Below, piece after piece: positions 1 to 13,100 of a stretch of DNA of 64,000 bases. Every line of letters starts with the position of its first letter. Position 1 is the stretch's first letter. Source of the DNA: Amyelois transitella (taxonomy: Eukaryota > Arthropoda > Insecta > Lepidoptera > Pyralidae); assembly GCF_032362555.1 (NCBI RefSeq), contig NC_083525.1, forward strand, positions 3,147,501-3,211,500. Reading direction: 5' to 3'. The notes under the pieces were generated by a model that made no database searches, was not told the origin of the DNA, and worked only from the letters and a program-made list of their open reading frames with translations. The position numbers and the translations under genes were made by a program.

Positions 1-3000
1 TGTAATTTTAGAGAAGTATCAGCTGAAGAATAAAGAAATGAATATATTCGTGACGCATTTATCTCAGGTATTCAATCTCAACAGATACGTGAAAGACTCC
101 TTGAGCATTTATCACTTACTTTAGACGAAGCACTTAATGTAGCAATTTCGCTTGAAACAGCAATAAATAACACGAAATCTTATTCAACTCCAACGACTCT
201 TAATGCTCTCAATATGTCTAAAAACACTATAGACTTAGTACAAAACAGAAATGAAACTAAGAAAAATTATTATTCTCAGCGAAAATGTTTTTTCTGTGGA
301 GGAAATGTACATCAAAGGAACAAATGTCCTGCTTTTAATTCCTGTTGCCAATTATGTTCTAAGAAAGGTCATTTCGCTAATGTATGTAGAAGTAGACCAA
401 CTATAAATTCCGTAGAAACTGAAATTGAGAACAATATGTCTGGAATAATAGCTGCTTCTCCGTCTAATTTACGAAAAGCTACAATTACTATATTTGTCAA
501 TGATACAAGAGCTGATGCACTTATTGACACTGGCAGTTCCGTGAGCTTTATTGATCGTAATCTGGTGCAAGCTATGAATCTCAAAATTAAACCATGCCAT
601 CAAACGATTACACTGGCATCATTGAATCATGTATCACATGTAGATGGTATCTGCTATCCTACTATTCGACTGAATAACTGTACGTACAAAAACATACCAT
701 TACTTATTGTAAATAACTTATGTTCTGATGTAATTATTGGACATGATGTTCTTAAGGATCATTCGTCAGTAGAATTACATTTTGGTGGAAAAAGAGAAAG
801 CCTTCAAATCTGCAATGTCATGCAAGCAACTGTTCCAGCTGTGTCTGTTTTTACAAATTTATCTCCTAACATAAAACCAATAGCAGTCCGGTCGAGACGC
901 TATAGCACTGATGAAGAAACTTTTATAAGACAAGAGATACATAATCTTTTACAAGATGGAGTGATTGAACCATCTGTATCTCCTTGGAGGGCACAAGTAA
1001 TAATTATTGGGGGAGATCATCACCGGCGCCGCATGGTTATTGATTATTCGCGAACTATTAACAAATATACAAAACTTGATGCTCATCCACTGCCTAGCAT
1101 AGAACTGGTAGTTGCTAATGTAGCTAAATACAATTATTTTAGTCAAATTGATTTGAAAAGTGCTTACCACCAAATTCCAATATTAGAAAAAGAAAAAAAG
1201 TATACAGCATTCGAAGCATGTGGTAATTTATATCAGTTTACTCGCATTCCATTTGGAGTAACCAATGGCGTAGCTGCTTTTCAACGTACACTGCAATTTA
1301 TAATAGAGTCAGAGAAACTTAACGGCACATTTGCTTATTTAGATGATATTACCGTATGCGGCAAAACAAAAGACGATCATGACAAAAATTTGGAAAGATT
1401 TATGATGGCAGCCGAGAAAAACAGTTTGACACTTAACAAAGACAAATGTACCTTTTCTTCTAGCTCTATAAATTTACTTGGTTATAATGTTCATAATAAC
1501 ACTATTAAACCAGATTCAACTCGTCTTAAGCCACTTCTTGACTTACCAGTCCCATCAGATGGACCTTCACTGAAAAGAACTCTCGGGCTTTTTGCGCATT
1601 ATTCAAAATGGGTACAAAATTTTTCTGAAAAGGTAAGGCCTTTAATCTCAAGCAAAAGCTTTCCACTCGATGAAACAGCTATTTCTAGTTTTAATTCTCT
1701 TAAATCTACTATTGCTAAGTCATGTTTGACTGCAATAGACAATGAAGAAAGATTCGTCGTTGAAACTGATGCTTCTGAGCATACAATTGCAGCATCTCTT
1801 ACACAAAATGGAAGACCAGTGGCATTTTTTTCTAGAAGTCTTTCCGATTCAGAACGCCGTCACTCTGCTATTGAAAAAGAAGCTTACGCAATTGTAGAAT
1901 CTTTACGCAAGTGGCGACACTATCCCTTGGGTCGACATTTTCTTCTCATCACCGATCAACAGTCAGTTTCATTTATGCTGAATCAAAATCATACAAGCAA
2001 AGTTAAAAACGAGAAAGTTGAACGATGGCGCCTTGAGTTGTCGTGTTATAAATACGACATTATATATAGACCAGGGAAAGAAAATTTCACTGCTGATGCT
2101 TTGTCTAGAATAAGCGCTAGTATATCTACAAATAAACTTTATGAAATACACGATGCTTTGTGCCATCCTGGAATAGTGAGAATGGCACATTGGGTACGTC
2201 AAAAGAATCTGCCATATTCGATTAATGAAATAAGATCCATGGTTTCGTCTTGCCCTATTTGTTCAGAAATAAAACCAAGATTTGGTCAGACACACGGCCA
2301 TCTCATAAAAGCAACTTCGTGTTTTGAAAGACTTAATATAGATTTCAAAGGGCCTGTGCCAAGTAACACTACTAATCGTTATATATTAACAGTAATCGAC
2401 GAATACTCTAGATTTCCCTTCGCTTATCCATGTAAAGATATAACTGCTTCAACTGTTGTTCATTGTCTGAAAGATATCTTTTATCTATTTGGTATACCAC
2501 AATATATTCACTCTGACAGAGGAACATCATTTTTATCAGAAGAAGTCCAACAATATCTTCATTCCCTTGGAATAGCTACTAGCAGAAGCTCTCCCTACAA
2601 TCCAGAAGGTAACGGACAAATAGAAAGACTAAATGGAACATTATGGAAGAGTATTCAACTAAGCATTCGGTCCAAAAGTATGCGAATCGAAGAATGGGAA
2701 AAAGTTTTGCCTTTTGCTCTTCACTCAATACGCTCGTTGTTATGTACAAGTACCAATGCAACCCCTCATGAACGTATGTTTCATCATCCTAGACGATCAC
2801 TAAATGGACAATCTATGCCAACGTGGTTACTTAATCCAGGACCTGTACTACTTAAACGACACGTAAGAAATTCTAAATATGACCCATTAGTTGATGAAGT
2901 GGAATTATTACAACCTAATCCCATGTATTCATATGTCAAGCTTCCTGATGGTCGTGAAACAGTAGTTTCTAATAAACATTTAGCTCCTTTGCCGCAACTT

Positions 3001-3300
3001 AATCAGGAGAGTGAAGAAAGTGCTGATATGGAGCCGGATGTCCAGGGAACTATAAATGACACTGTGGAACCTGACGTGTCAAATGAAGGACGGACAGCCG
3101 AGTCCGAAGAACCTGTTCTACGTCGTTCTAGGAGAGATCGCAGACCACCAGCTTATTTAAGGGATTATTTAAGGGGGGGAGAATGACATGTTATCTATGA
3201 TATTTTAAAAATAATCTAGTCTTTATTGTTACTGTCATAGTTGTGTTTTAACTAGAATAAAACCAATACATTTGGTTTTGCATTATTATTACACACCCGT
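1..3300 (+). mobile_element. Gypsy/Ty3-type LTR retroelement, right part
   Basis: The domain order gag end, zinc knuckles, protease, reverse transcriptase, RNase H, integrase is that of the Ty3/Gypsy group. The element is cut by the left edge of the window, so its left repeat and most of gag are not visible. After the polyprotein a purine tract near 3169-3182 is followed by a TG start at about 3189, as expected for the junction with the right LTR. The right limit is uncertain (about 3300) because there is no second LTR here to compare. No envelope-like frame follows. The pol frame is long and open, which suggests a fairly young insertion; about one break is apparent in the visible gag part. 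It is treated as a fossil copy. Confidence 0.85.
214..3186 (+). CDS. Gypsy-type Pol polyprotein (protease-RT-RNase H-integrase)
   Basis: This 990-residue frame belongs to the LTR element. In order it holds two CCHC-type knuckles (about residues 26-58), an aspartic protease with a DTGSS active site (about 105-109), a reverse transcriptase with the YLDD box (about 378-381), an RNase H domain, an HHCC integrase zinc domain, and a DDE integrase core followed by an acidic and then basic tail. RNase H following RT directly, with integrase last, separates Gypsy from Copia. The family copies element RNA into DNA in a cytoplasmic particle and inserts it in the nucleus. The first methionine is taken as the start only by convention; the frame may normally be reached from gag. 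Function of this copy is not claimed. Confidence 0.85.
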   Translation: MSKNTIDLVQNRNETKKNYYSQRKCFFCGGNVHQRNKCPAFNSCCQLCSKKGHFANVCRSRPTINSVETEIENNMSGIIAASPSNLRKATITIFVNDTRADALIDTGSSVSFIDRNLVQAMNLKIKPCHQTITLASLNHVSHVDGICYPTIRLNNCTYKNIPLLIVNNLCSDVIIGHDVLKDHSSVELHFGGKRESLQICNVMQATVPAVSVFTNLSPNIKPIAVRSRRYSTDEETFIRQEIHNLLQDGVIEPSVSPWRAQVIIIGGDHHRRRMVIDYSRTINKYTKLDAHPLPSIELVVANVAKYNYFSQIDLKSAYHQIPILEKEKKYTAFEACGNLYQFTRIPFGVTNGVAAFQRTLQFIIESEKLNGTFAYLDDITVCGKTKDDHDKNLERFMMAAEKNSLTLNKDKCTFSSSSINLLGYNVHNNTIKPDSTRLKPLLDLPVPSDGPSLKRTLGLFAHYSKWVQNFSEKVRPLISSKSFPLDETAISSFNSLKSTIAKSCLTAIDNEERFVVETDASEHTIAASLTQNGRPVAFFSRSLSDSERRHSAIEKEAYAIVESLRKWRHYPLGRHFLLITDQQSVSFMLNQNHTSKVKNEKVERWRLELSCYKYDIIYRPGKENFTADALSRISASISTNKLYEIHDALCHPGIVRMAHWVRQKNLPYSINEIRSMVSSCPICSEIKPRFGQTHGHLIKATSCFERLNIDFKGPVPSNTTNRYILTVIDEYSRFPFAYPCKDITASTVVHCLKDIFYLFGIPQYIHSDRGTSFLSEEVQQYLHSLGIATSRSSPYNPEGNGQIERLNGTLWKSIQLSIRSKSMRIEEWEKVLPFALHSIRSLLCTSTNATPHERMFHHPRRSLNGQSMPTWLLNPGPVLLKRHVRNSKYDPLVDEVELLQPNPMYSYVKLPDGRETVVSNKHLAPLPQLNQESEESADMEPDVQGTINDTVEPDVSNEGRTAESEEPVLRRSRRDRRPPAYLRDYLRGGE

Positions 3301-3384
3301 AGCCCTTGCTGTATTGATTTGGCTAATAATAATAATGTTGGAACTATCCGACTTATGAAACTACCTTCGAGTCGGAGCTGAATA

Positions 3385-3575
3385 AGCTAAGGGATAGGCT
3401 AATAAACTTGAGATTCTCTAGGCAATGGGCTAGCAATCTCAATATTTGAATCTCAATTCTATCATTATGCCATATAGTACAGCTGCACGTGGCCTTTTCG
3501 TTTTTTCAAGATTGTTGGTTCTGTCTACCCCCAGAGGGATTAAGACGTGATTATATAAATGTATATATGGGTTTA
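3385..3575 (+). repeat. Partial copy of dispersed repeat family A
   Basis: This diverged copy lacks the left end. It shares the blocks 'gatgggctagcaa', 'gctgaacgtggcc', 'gttggctctgtctacccc' and the 'gacgtgattatatgtatg' end with the full copies at 28683 and 29690. It lies just outside the LTR element, between it and the citrate carrier leader. Confidence 0.75.
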
Positions 3576-4101
3576 TGATTTTTTTGCCGTAAATAATAAA
3601 TATGGCATCTTTTAATATAAATTAAAGACGCGCAAAATTGTCTCCTTTTTTGGAGCACGCCATTGTCAATACTTATAAACATTCATATTACATGATTACT
3701 AATGTATGTATGCATATACATTAATGAGTATACTAGAATGGATATTATATAATACATTAATTAATTAATAAGCTCGCCATTTTCTTGACATAGGTACACA
3801 TGCGTAACGCACGGACTCGTCCACTCTCTGCAGACGTGAACGCTAACTGACTCTTATTACACTATTCGATATTCAGATTCGTCGACAGTAAGATTCGTCG
3901 AGCCCGGTCTTGCAGTCGGAATTCAGAGTCTGTTTAATTATTATTACGCAATAGCGGCGTCATTCAGTCATTCATACACAATTCATAGTGTTCATTCAAA
4001 TTCAACTTCATTCATTTTCTCTTCAGTTAGTATTTAGTGGCAAAGGGGAATTTACGTCGCAGTCGCTGTTGCACACGGCAAGTGTGGTTGAAAATAATAT
4101 C
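3576..4101 (+). promoter_or_regulatory. Upstream region and leader of the citrate carrier gene
   Basis: This stretch lies between the family A repeat and the carrier start codon. The last 110 bases before the ATG stay open in the reading frame, so an upstream methionine at 3988 would add 38 residues. Those residues do not look like carrier sequence, so 4102 is preferred and this part is read as 5' leader. No TATA box or initiator could be assigned with confidence. Confidence 0.35.
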
Positions 4102-7100
4102 ATGTCTTCTGGGACTGGAAACTTCAAGAACCCTTTTCCTAGGCCATGGATGAAAGATTCTGGTGCAGCGGCTGCGGCCGGAGGTGGTGGAGCAGTTGGT
4201 GCTAAAGGAGTTGTAGCCGGTGGTATAACAGGAGGCATTGAAATTTGTATCACATTCCCAACAGAATATGTAAAAACACAGCTCCAATTAGATGAAAAAG
4301 GTTAGTTCCCTTTTAATTTATCGTAAAGTTACATCAGTTTTTTATTATCGTGTTATGTTTCTTAAAAATAGAAAATAAGGAGAACCTATTTTGAAGATGC
4401 GCATCAATAGTGGTGTTAATAAATTGTCCTATTTATCACTTACTTCAAAACGAATCCGGTTACTTTTATTTGTCAATTAGAATTTATTTGGTAATATAAT
4501 TATCTTTTTTGGCGTGTCGCACCCGAACAATATATCAGCTAGTAACAATTTTTTCTCAATGTTTTGGACTTTGGTCTTTGCTTACATTTTGTTTATGTTG
4601 TTGTCGGTCGTAGATATTCAAGGTCTATTAACACGGCAAGAATATACCTAAACTTAAAATATTTAAATTATAAAATAGCTCTATTTCTTAACAGTAAAGT
4701 TCAGTAAAAGTATTTTTAATTCTAAAAATGATAAGCAGTTATTATTCTAGAAATCATTCCACAACATAGCTAATTAATATTTACCCAGCTATAACAATAC
4801 TTATTGTTATTAAAGCTGAATTAATTATCAAGTAACTAAAATCACATGTCTCTCCTCTCTCACCTCCCCCTTTGGGCTTTTGAAGGCATTATTGATACCT
4901 GCTCTTGTATTTCCTTCCACAAAAAAATTTATAAATATCATAGTTTCCAAGTGAACATGAAATAAAATTTGTTTATGACATCTATATAGGTATACATATA
5001 TTGATAAACTTTGAACAGCCAAATGTAATGTTCAGATAAAAGAATTCTGATAACAGTCGGATAATCAACAAACAATGCTATCCACATTTTACACTAGAAT
5101 TTTAATATAACTCTCTCACATAATCACCTGTAAACACATATGCTGTGTGTGCCCTCCACTATTGAATTTGGTTCAGTGCCGAGGGAGACACCCTAAAAAA
5201 CCGTAAAAAAATGTGCAAACATTATGTTGATATTTGTGTCAATGGAGTCTCAATGGAATAGTTTTAAAATATCTTGTATTCAATTACTATGGCACACAAA
5301 AACTATTCTACTTACATCAAATTCACACACTTTAGACAAATTTATATAATTTACAGATTACACCCCCATGGGCTTGTCTATAACCTGTTGCATTAAATAT
5401 TTTTTTTAATTGCTCTTTCTTAGTGGTTATTTTTATTATTAAACTTTTGAGTTTTTAAATGTGCTGTGAATAGATTTGTTTCACCTTCTGCATAATTTTA
5501 AGATGAAGAAAGAGAGTGATTCTGTTCTATTCTTATATATTACTTTAAATTTATGACAATTCTTACAAGAATCTTGTTAGAGAAAACTTTTAAATGTGTG
5601 CATCTTTTTAAATTATGACAAATATCTAATTGTAATTTTTTTGTAATTCTTTTGTCACTTTTTGTTCCTTTTTTTAGTTCTTGTCTTTATTTTTATAATA
5701 ATGTCATATACACTTATACTCAAAAGCTTGCATATAGGTATGTAAAAATACATCTGTGTGTTTTAAGCACTGTCTGTCTCACTGCTGATAAAAGCATGAA
5801 AGATGGACATTGTTCATAGATTAGACTTGTCCAATGGTCAAAAGATTATTTGAAATCTGTCTTATTATAAAAAAATATTGTGACAAAATAATGTGGTATG
5901 ATTAGATTTTTTTTTTTCTACTTAATTAGAATATTGATTGTTTCATAAGTCTGTTTTCTTCTAATGGCATTTTACAGGGCCCAATTCATAATTTTTTGTA
6001 ACTAGATAGGTAAAGCCCTACCTTGTTATATTGTGAGGTTTAAAAACTTTGAATACCTAGTTAATTAATTTTGTATTTAGGTATATTAATTTCGTTCGTT
6101 TCAAAACCACACTAATAAAAAAGAGTGAAGATTTGTATTTTGTATCCAGTAAATTCTGAAACTACATATCTGTAGTTTAGTGTGATAGAAAAGATAGAAA
6201 ATACCTTTCGGAAAAACATAGGCTACTTTTTTCGGACGAAACCCCGCGCAAAAGCTAGTTATTTTTACTTTTCTTTTTTTATTATTTTGTAGCTATAGAT
6301 GTAAAATCAACGAAAATATAACAATGTTGATTCTATATTTACGAGGTATCATCATTATTTATCATTCATTCTAACACTTGATTTTTATCTTAGAATACCC
6401 CTCTTATTTATTGTGGGTTAAAAAGGAAACCGCATCCGAAAATCGTCGGAAATAAAAATATACTGATCTCTGGCCGGCCTTCACGTATTTATATTTAGTT
6501 GAAGTGAAAGCGCCGGCGCACCACTGAAATATTTTGGGTTTGACTCGATCGATAAACGCAGGAAAATACCTAAGTCTTCCATCTGGCGTTAGACCCTGTT
6601 ATATTCTCACCTCTCTGGAGAGGAGCCTGTTGTGCGTTTTGACCCTTTTCACCATGACCCTGGGTTGTGTGAGTCAGGTTTTTACACTGACCTGCCAGTT
6701 TATCCTCGGATACCGTACAGTCATATAAGGTTATAAGCTGACAAGATTTTTAATTCTATTTTTGCTGTTTAGGCGATAATTGGCAACAGTTGGATAGGAC
6801 AACCAGTGGATATTAGTGAACCTGTAAAAACAAAAATAACACGAGGGCACAATTAACCCGACAAAATTAAGGAAATCCAATTTACCATCGAAAAATAGTA
6901 GGAATCTTTACTTAAATGTATTATATTTTGTTTACTGTTGCTCTTGATCGTTAATAATATAGTCAGGTGCTAGGTAACATACTATAAACATAGTCGACCT
7001 CGCCCACCACTCTATTGGAGGGACCTTCGCTTAACTTAGCCAGGCCACGATACGAATGAGACAAATGGGATATAAATTTACGATGCAAAAAAAGGTTCGT

Positions 7101-10100
7101 CCTGACGCAATTTGGAAAACTGATGTCTGTGATGAATTTAGGGTTTTTTTTTAGAGTTTGCATGCAGAGAATTATGAATGTGCATGAAGCGAAGAAGTAC
7201 AAGGTTCGTGGCAAGTGGCAAGATGTAATGTCTGTCCATTCCCCCGGGAAAGAGCCGTGATTGTATGATTGTAAACAAGCATCACTAGCCTAGCGCCTAG
7301 TCTAGGAATAATTGTAGTATCTGCTTAGCATAGTGAACCTGTTTATGAACCAAACCTAAAGTGATGCATGTAGACATACATTACAATTTTCAGGTGGCAC
7401 CAGAAAGTACACCGGCATATGGGATTGCGTCACAAAGACGGTCAAAGGCCATGGATTCTTCGGTTTATATAGAGGGCTCAGTGTGCTGTTGTACGGATCT
7501 ATACCGAAATCGGCTGTCAGGTAAAGAATATACTTGTTTTTTTTAATTTCAAAGGTGAAGAAAAAACATCACTAAGAAATCATATCCCGAAATTCAAACA
7601 CGAACGAGAAAATAATACTACACAAGGCTAAACGTTTATTATAACACTGTTTCTAACAATTCTTTCGTGCTACGCACTGTATATCCTAAGCCTAAACAAC
7701 CATGTCTAACATTTCACAATCCGTATCTTATGTAATTCACAAATATTTACCGCCCAAATCTTATCCTGTCATATGATAACAGCATTAAGTGCGTTACACA
7801 ATGTTTGACTACCATCCTAAAAACGTATTTATGATTGGCTTAATTTACATGACAAGCTTTTCTTTGGTCACTGACATTATATAATTTCCAAAGCAGTCAT
7901 CAAGCCGTGTGGTTTTCGGTACTTTAAAATAGGACCACTCCATATCTTTCCCATGGACGTTTGTAGGCGATGGGCTGTCACCATTTGAATTTCCATTCAC
8001 TCAACCATACGACGCCTTTTCGAGACTGTTGACGCTGTCTACCCCCTCAAGGAGCCACTATGCTTCGGAGCTTCGGATCCGTCTCTTAATAGTACTACTT
8101 ACAGGGTTACTAATTTATCAGTGCGGCCTAATAATAGTAATTCTTAAAAAATAAACATTCACTCTTTAAATAAATAAATATATCAGTATTTTCAAAACTG
8201 TGGACTCTGTCTACCCCGCAAGTGGTATAGATGTGACTATATGTATGTAAACATTCACCCAGTAATATAAAAAGAAAATCATGATCTCAACATATAATAT
8301 AACGATCAACAAGTTCTGTTCAGGGTCGCACTACATTATCGTAATCATGTCGAGTGCATTATCAAACATAAACTTGAGATACGTATCTATCGATCTTATA
8401 GTCGAATTTACATATTGGCGTAAAAAGATGTCGTAAAAAGGTGAGGGAAAATATCGTGAGGAAACCTGCGCATACAACTGGACATGTAACTATGTACAAA
8501 TATGGGTTAGGTTTCCTTGCAAAGATTGTGGAGGTCAGACGAGAGTCGTTTTGTACCTACTCCAGTCGTGATCATAGGCGGACCCTATGCTCCGTCTTCT
8601 GAGAGGTGAGAATGTAACCGGGATTTACAGCAAGAGAATAATGATGTCACATTGGCTTTTTTCTTTGACTTCACCTTTTGTATATTGCTACGTTTTCAGT
8701 ATAAACATCGCCCAGTCAGTGTTAAAGTATAATATCTATTATTAAGTTTATAAGCCCATCCCTTCCCTTGATTGGGTTTTACAATTTGCGCGGAAAGAAA
8801 AGCAGCTATGTTTTTATTATCACTACCAAACCGGCATGGAAACTAAATAACACAATTGACATGAATTGAACCAGTTTTATTGCTGTCCCTGTATATCATT
8901 TGATAGAAATATTGTCAATAAATCATTCGTTAAAAAAATTGTATCCCAATAATCTTATCACGATGTATTTGCGTGGCCATCTTGTTATCTATTACACAAG
9001 AAATCATTATCATATTTACTTTTTAATGTCGTTATAATCACGCAAAGATTTGTGCCAGCTTGGTCATGCTATATCACTGATCATGGCATAGTGATAGTAA
9101 TAATAACTTTTGTACTATCAATAATTATGTGACAATATCTTATGAGTTTAGAACTTAATATGGAATTATTAATGGAATTTGCCAAAAAAAATTACTAGCA
9201 TTTTTTCGCATTTGCTTAGTCGACATAGGATTAAATCTTTGCTACAATACGAAATCATCATGAAACAGGTAACTTCAAAACGCGGTGTTTTATAAAAAAA
9301 AACATTCGTTTAAAGGAGGCGAACATCTGAATTAAAACTGTCATCATAAATTAATCATATATAAATTAAATACAATACATATGTTTCGGAATCAAGACAA
9401 AAAAGTCAAATTACAAAATCAATCTTGTAACGAAGCGTCACATCTGAGTTAACCTTTAATTTAAGCTAATCGTGAGTGTCACGTTTCTCCAGTTTATCTC
9501 GAATGTAATGACTGATAGCGTGGGTTCATTATGTCAGCAATGTCGCGTGGCTGGCAGATGCAACATAATACTCAATGACAAGAAGGACGAATGGCCTGAG
9601 TGTGCACTACGCTAGATTATGATTTACATGCATACATATGGTCACATCCATATCCATTGCGGGGTAGACAGAGCCAACAGTCTTTAAAAAACTGAAAGGT
9701 TTCTGCCGGGAAAATGGTTGGTGCCGGGAACCACATGGCAACATTATGATTTAAGTATCACATTTCCAAGCTTCACTTCTAGGCTTTCTTGAAATTAAGA
9801 GATTTTGTAGGGTGTTAAGAAAGGGTGCACTGTTAGAGAATGCAAACGCGAGAGCAGCGCGCTCTTCTCATGATTCGAATTGGGTTAACCGGAGGGTTGG
9901 TAGAACCATGATGCGGACACGAGGCCCCGGGGCAAAGTGGCGAAGGGTGCAACTGTAAACACGCAAACATGAGAGAAAGAGACAGAGAGAGGTAGAATCA
10001 TTGGTGGTGTAAGAAAGTTTTTTTCAACGTGTATTCATGAGGGTTATGACCAAGTACACTTGCTGTCTTCACAATGCGCTCCCGGCCATTGAATTGTGCC

Positions 10101-13100
10101 TGCTCCAAAGCCTTCTAGAGATTGGTGCGTGTCATGTCCGTCCATCTTGTCGGTGTTCGCCCCTGTCCCCGTTGGCTTCGGCCATGACCCAGATAAAATT
10201 TTGTCAGGTCAACAGGGTCATGAGAAGCTTTTTTTCTGATTCAAAACTCTTCGAGGAAAATATGTAAGGGATGCGATCTGGATGTGATACGAAACTTTTC
10301 TGGATACAAATAATGTTTTCTAAATGAAAATTTAAAGGTCAAGCAGTCTCTCTTTTCCAATAGGTACCAATTACCCAACAGCGCATCAACCTATATGTAA
10401 AAAAAACTCGATCCGTCAGTTTTTAACTTATTTTGTCTTTATTGGTCTTAACTACTTATGTAGGTATGTACTGTATTTGGAAACAAAAAGCGTGTCAGTT
10501 TAGGAATTTAAATTACTCGCATATTGCACACGCCGCCGCCGTAATGTAATACTTCACTGCAATAGACACCCAACAAACGAAGCACAAACTCACATGCAGT
10601 AACATTAGAAGAAGTAATAAATTAAACGTAACTTTAGAATGAATGGTTGTGCAGAATCATTCCCGCCACTGAAAAATGTGTAAGCACTCCATGTCGGGTC
10701 ATGAGAAGCGAATGAGACAATGAGGCAAATTAGCATTTTGACTAAAACCACCTTTATTCGAATTGAATTAGGCTTTTACCTCATTAAAATAAACGGAGGT
10801 CATATGAAGGACGCATCAGGTGTATTAAACCTGACTCTCTTCTGGAACCAACTCAAAGGAGATCGGTTTCCTTCTGTCTTTCTTCTGGTGAAATGGTTTA
10901 CTAAGATTATTATTTTCGTAAAGTAATTAAAAATCCTACTACTATTATAAAGGCGAAAGTTTGTATGGATGTTTGTTACTCTTTCACGCAAAAACTACTG
11001 AACCGATTACCATGAAATTTGGTATGTAGGTAGCTGAAGACCCAGAATAACACATAGGCTACTTTTTATCCCAGAGTTCTCGCGGGATTGATAGGGTTTC
11101 CATGCGGACGAAGTCGCGGGCGGCCTCTAGTACATACATATAGTCACGCGTATACTATATCCAACAGTCTTGAAAGGCCACGTTCAGTTGTAGGGCTTCA
11201 TGATGGAATTGAGATTATAGTGATTATGAAATGTGCCTATATGCCTAATGTATATGAAAAATGCCTACAAGAGGAATCCCAAGTATATAAGCCTATACCT
11301 TAGTTGCCTTATAAGACGTCCATGGGATGCTATGGAATGGTTCTATTCTAAAGTGTCCGAAACCAGAAGGCTCTAAAAAGTACGCCTTTGAAATACAATA
11401 GTCTTTAGGAGAGTACCAATTTATACATGACGCGACATACCTACATACATTATAGTCACGTCTGTATCCCTTGCGGGGTAAAAAGAGCCAACAGTTTGTA
11501 AAGACTAAAAGGCCTCGTTCAGCTGTTTGCCTTGGTGATAGAATTGACATTAAAATAGTGACAGGTTGCTAGCCCATCGCGTAAAAAAGAATTCCAAGTT
11601 TATAAGCCATTATTTACATATATGTATGACACGACATATATCACCAAACGTCCCGTTTAGCGCTTGTTTTGTATCAGTATTGAATAGATGTAGGTATTTA
11701 TTTTACGGAAACGTACCGCGTGCGTAAATTGCTTAGCGATTAGGAAACGTTCACATTAGGCGAATGCGCAAAGGGTTTTTCTGGTGTTTTCCTTAATTTA
11801 TTCTGCCCCCACTCATGCGTCTGCGCAAATATAGGAAATACCTACTACACCTAAGTTATAATTTTTCCTTTTGTTTGTTCAACGTGGAATGAATAGGTTA
11901 CTGAGTAAAATTAATTCCGTTAGCGCAAAATTATTTAGTAGGTAATAATTACTACAATGTCATTAAAATACTCGACCACCTTGCATTGACCTTAATCGGT
12001 TCCAAATTACAACGACACTGCATTTAATATTAATGAGTTGTAATGTATACTTAGATAGCGTAGTATGAAACAAGTCATTTACTAAATACGCAATTAAAAA
12101 AACTTGATTGAAACTCTACCCAGAAAATGGGAGGAATGCCTTTCATTCAAAGACATTTCGCCCATTTTCTGGGTAAACTCGTGCATTTGGCAACTAAATG
12201 CTTGCGCTTAGATTCTGCCCGTTTTAAGTTGTACACACATTAATCACCTCTTGCTCCCGTACGGGGTAGACAGAGCCAACAAATTAAGACAAATTAAGTC
12301 TGAAACTTGATAAACTTCCCAGTAAAGAGTATTCTAACAGAATAGCTTGCAAGAAAAACCTGACGAATGTGGAAAGATTCAGTCTCTGCCCCTACCTTTT
12401 ACTGTCCACAACTTCTATTCCATATGTTTTTACGAGTATTACAATATTTGTTACACAAGCTAGGGTCTAGGTCTAGCATAGGCTTTCAGACAGGTGAAGA
12501 CGCAACCGGGACTAACATACAATAATAACTTAACAACAACAAAACATACAACACAAACCTGTGACACAGACCAACTGATCCGCCATCGATTCCTTGCTCT
12601 GTGTTACATCAATGAATGTGTAATAAAACTCGTCAACGTAAGAAAGTATGTCACACGACACGTTATTCCCAATTGTTGAGGCTTCTCTGCCTTAGTTACG
12701 GTGTCATTGTCTATGGTTATACATACATATACGCTGATTATAGTTTGTTGTGTTTATGAGTATATAATGTAGGCAGAGTGAAATGAGGCCACTCATTATT
12801 TTTCTATAAATTAGTCTGTGGCACTCCTGTCGCATCAGCTCTAGATGGAAAATTATCTTTTCAGAAATCGAGTGATTTAAAAAAAGATAATTTTGTCTCT
12901 TCGTAATGTCAACGCAAATCTCTAACTTGCATTAGGGCGATTAAAAAAAATTACCTAAATAATGTTTGACCACCACCACCAGTTTTGAACCGTCTCCATC
13001 CCGAAGTTTATACATGCCACTCCATGCTGGTTTTTGTCGTAAAACTGAAACAGACCTTTTATTCCCAAATATCAGTATTGATGATATACTCGATACTCTT

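Larger units (their letters stand above)
4301..7393 (+). other. Citrate carrier intron 1 (AT-rich, repeat relics)
   Basis: No exon was found here. The contents are AT-rich sequence, a short Helitron-like end near 6215-6262 (a 'ggacgaaaccccgcgc' motif followed by 'agctagtt'), a family B relic at about 6540-6725 and a LINE-like relic at about 7085-7255. Confidence 0.6.

Noticed and set aside
4023-4287. Two minus-strand frames over citrate carrier exon 1, one alanine/proline-rich
   Set aside because: They mirror the GC-rich Gly/Ala codons of the carrier exon; no independent signals.
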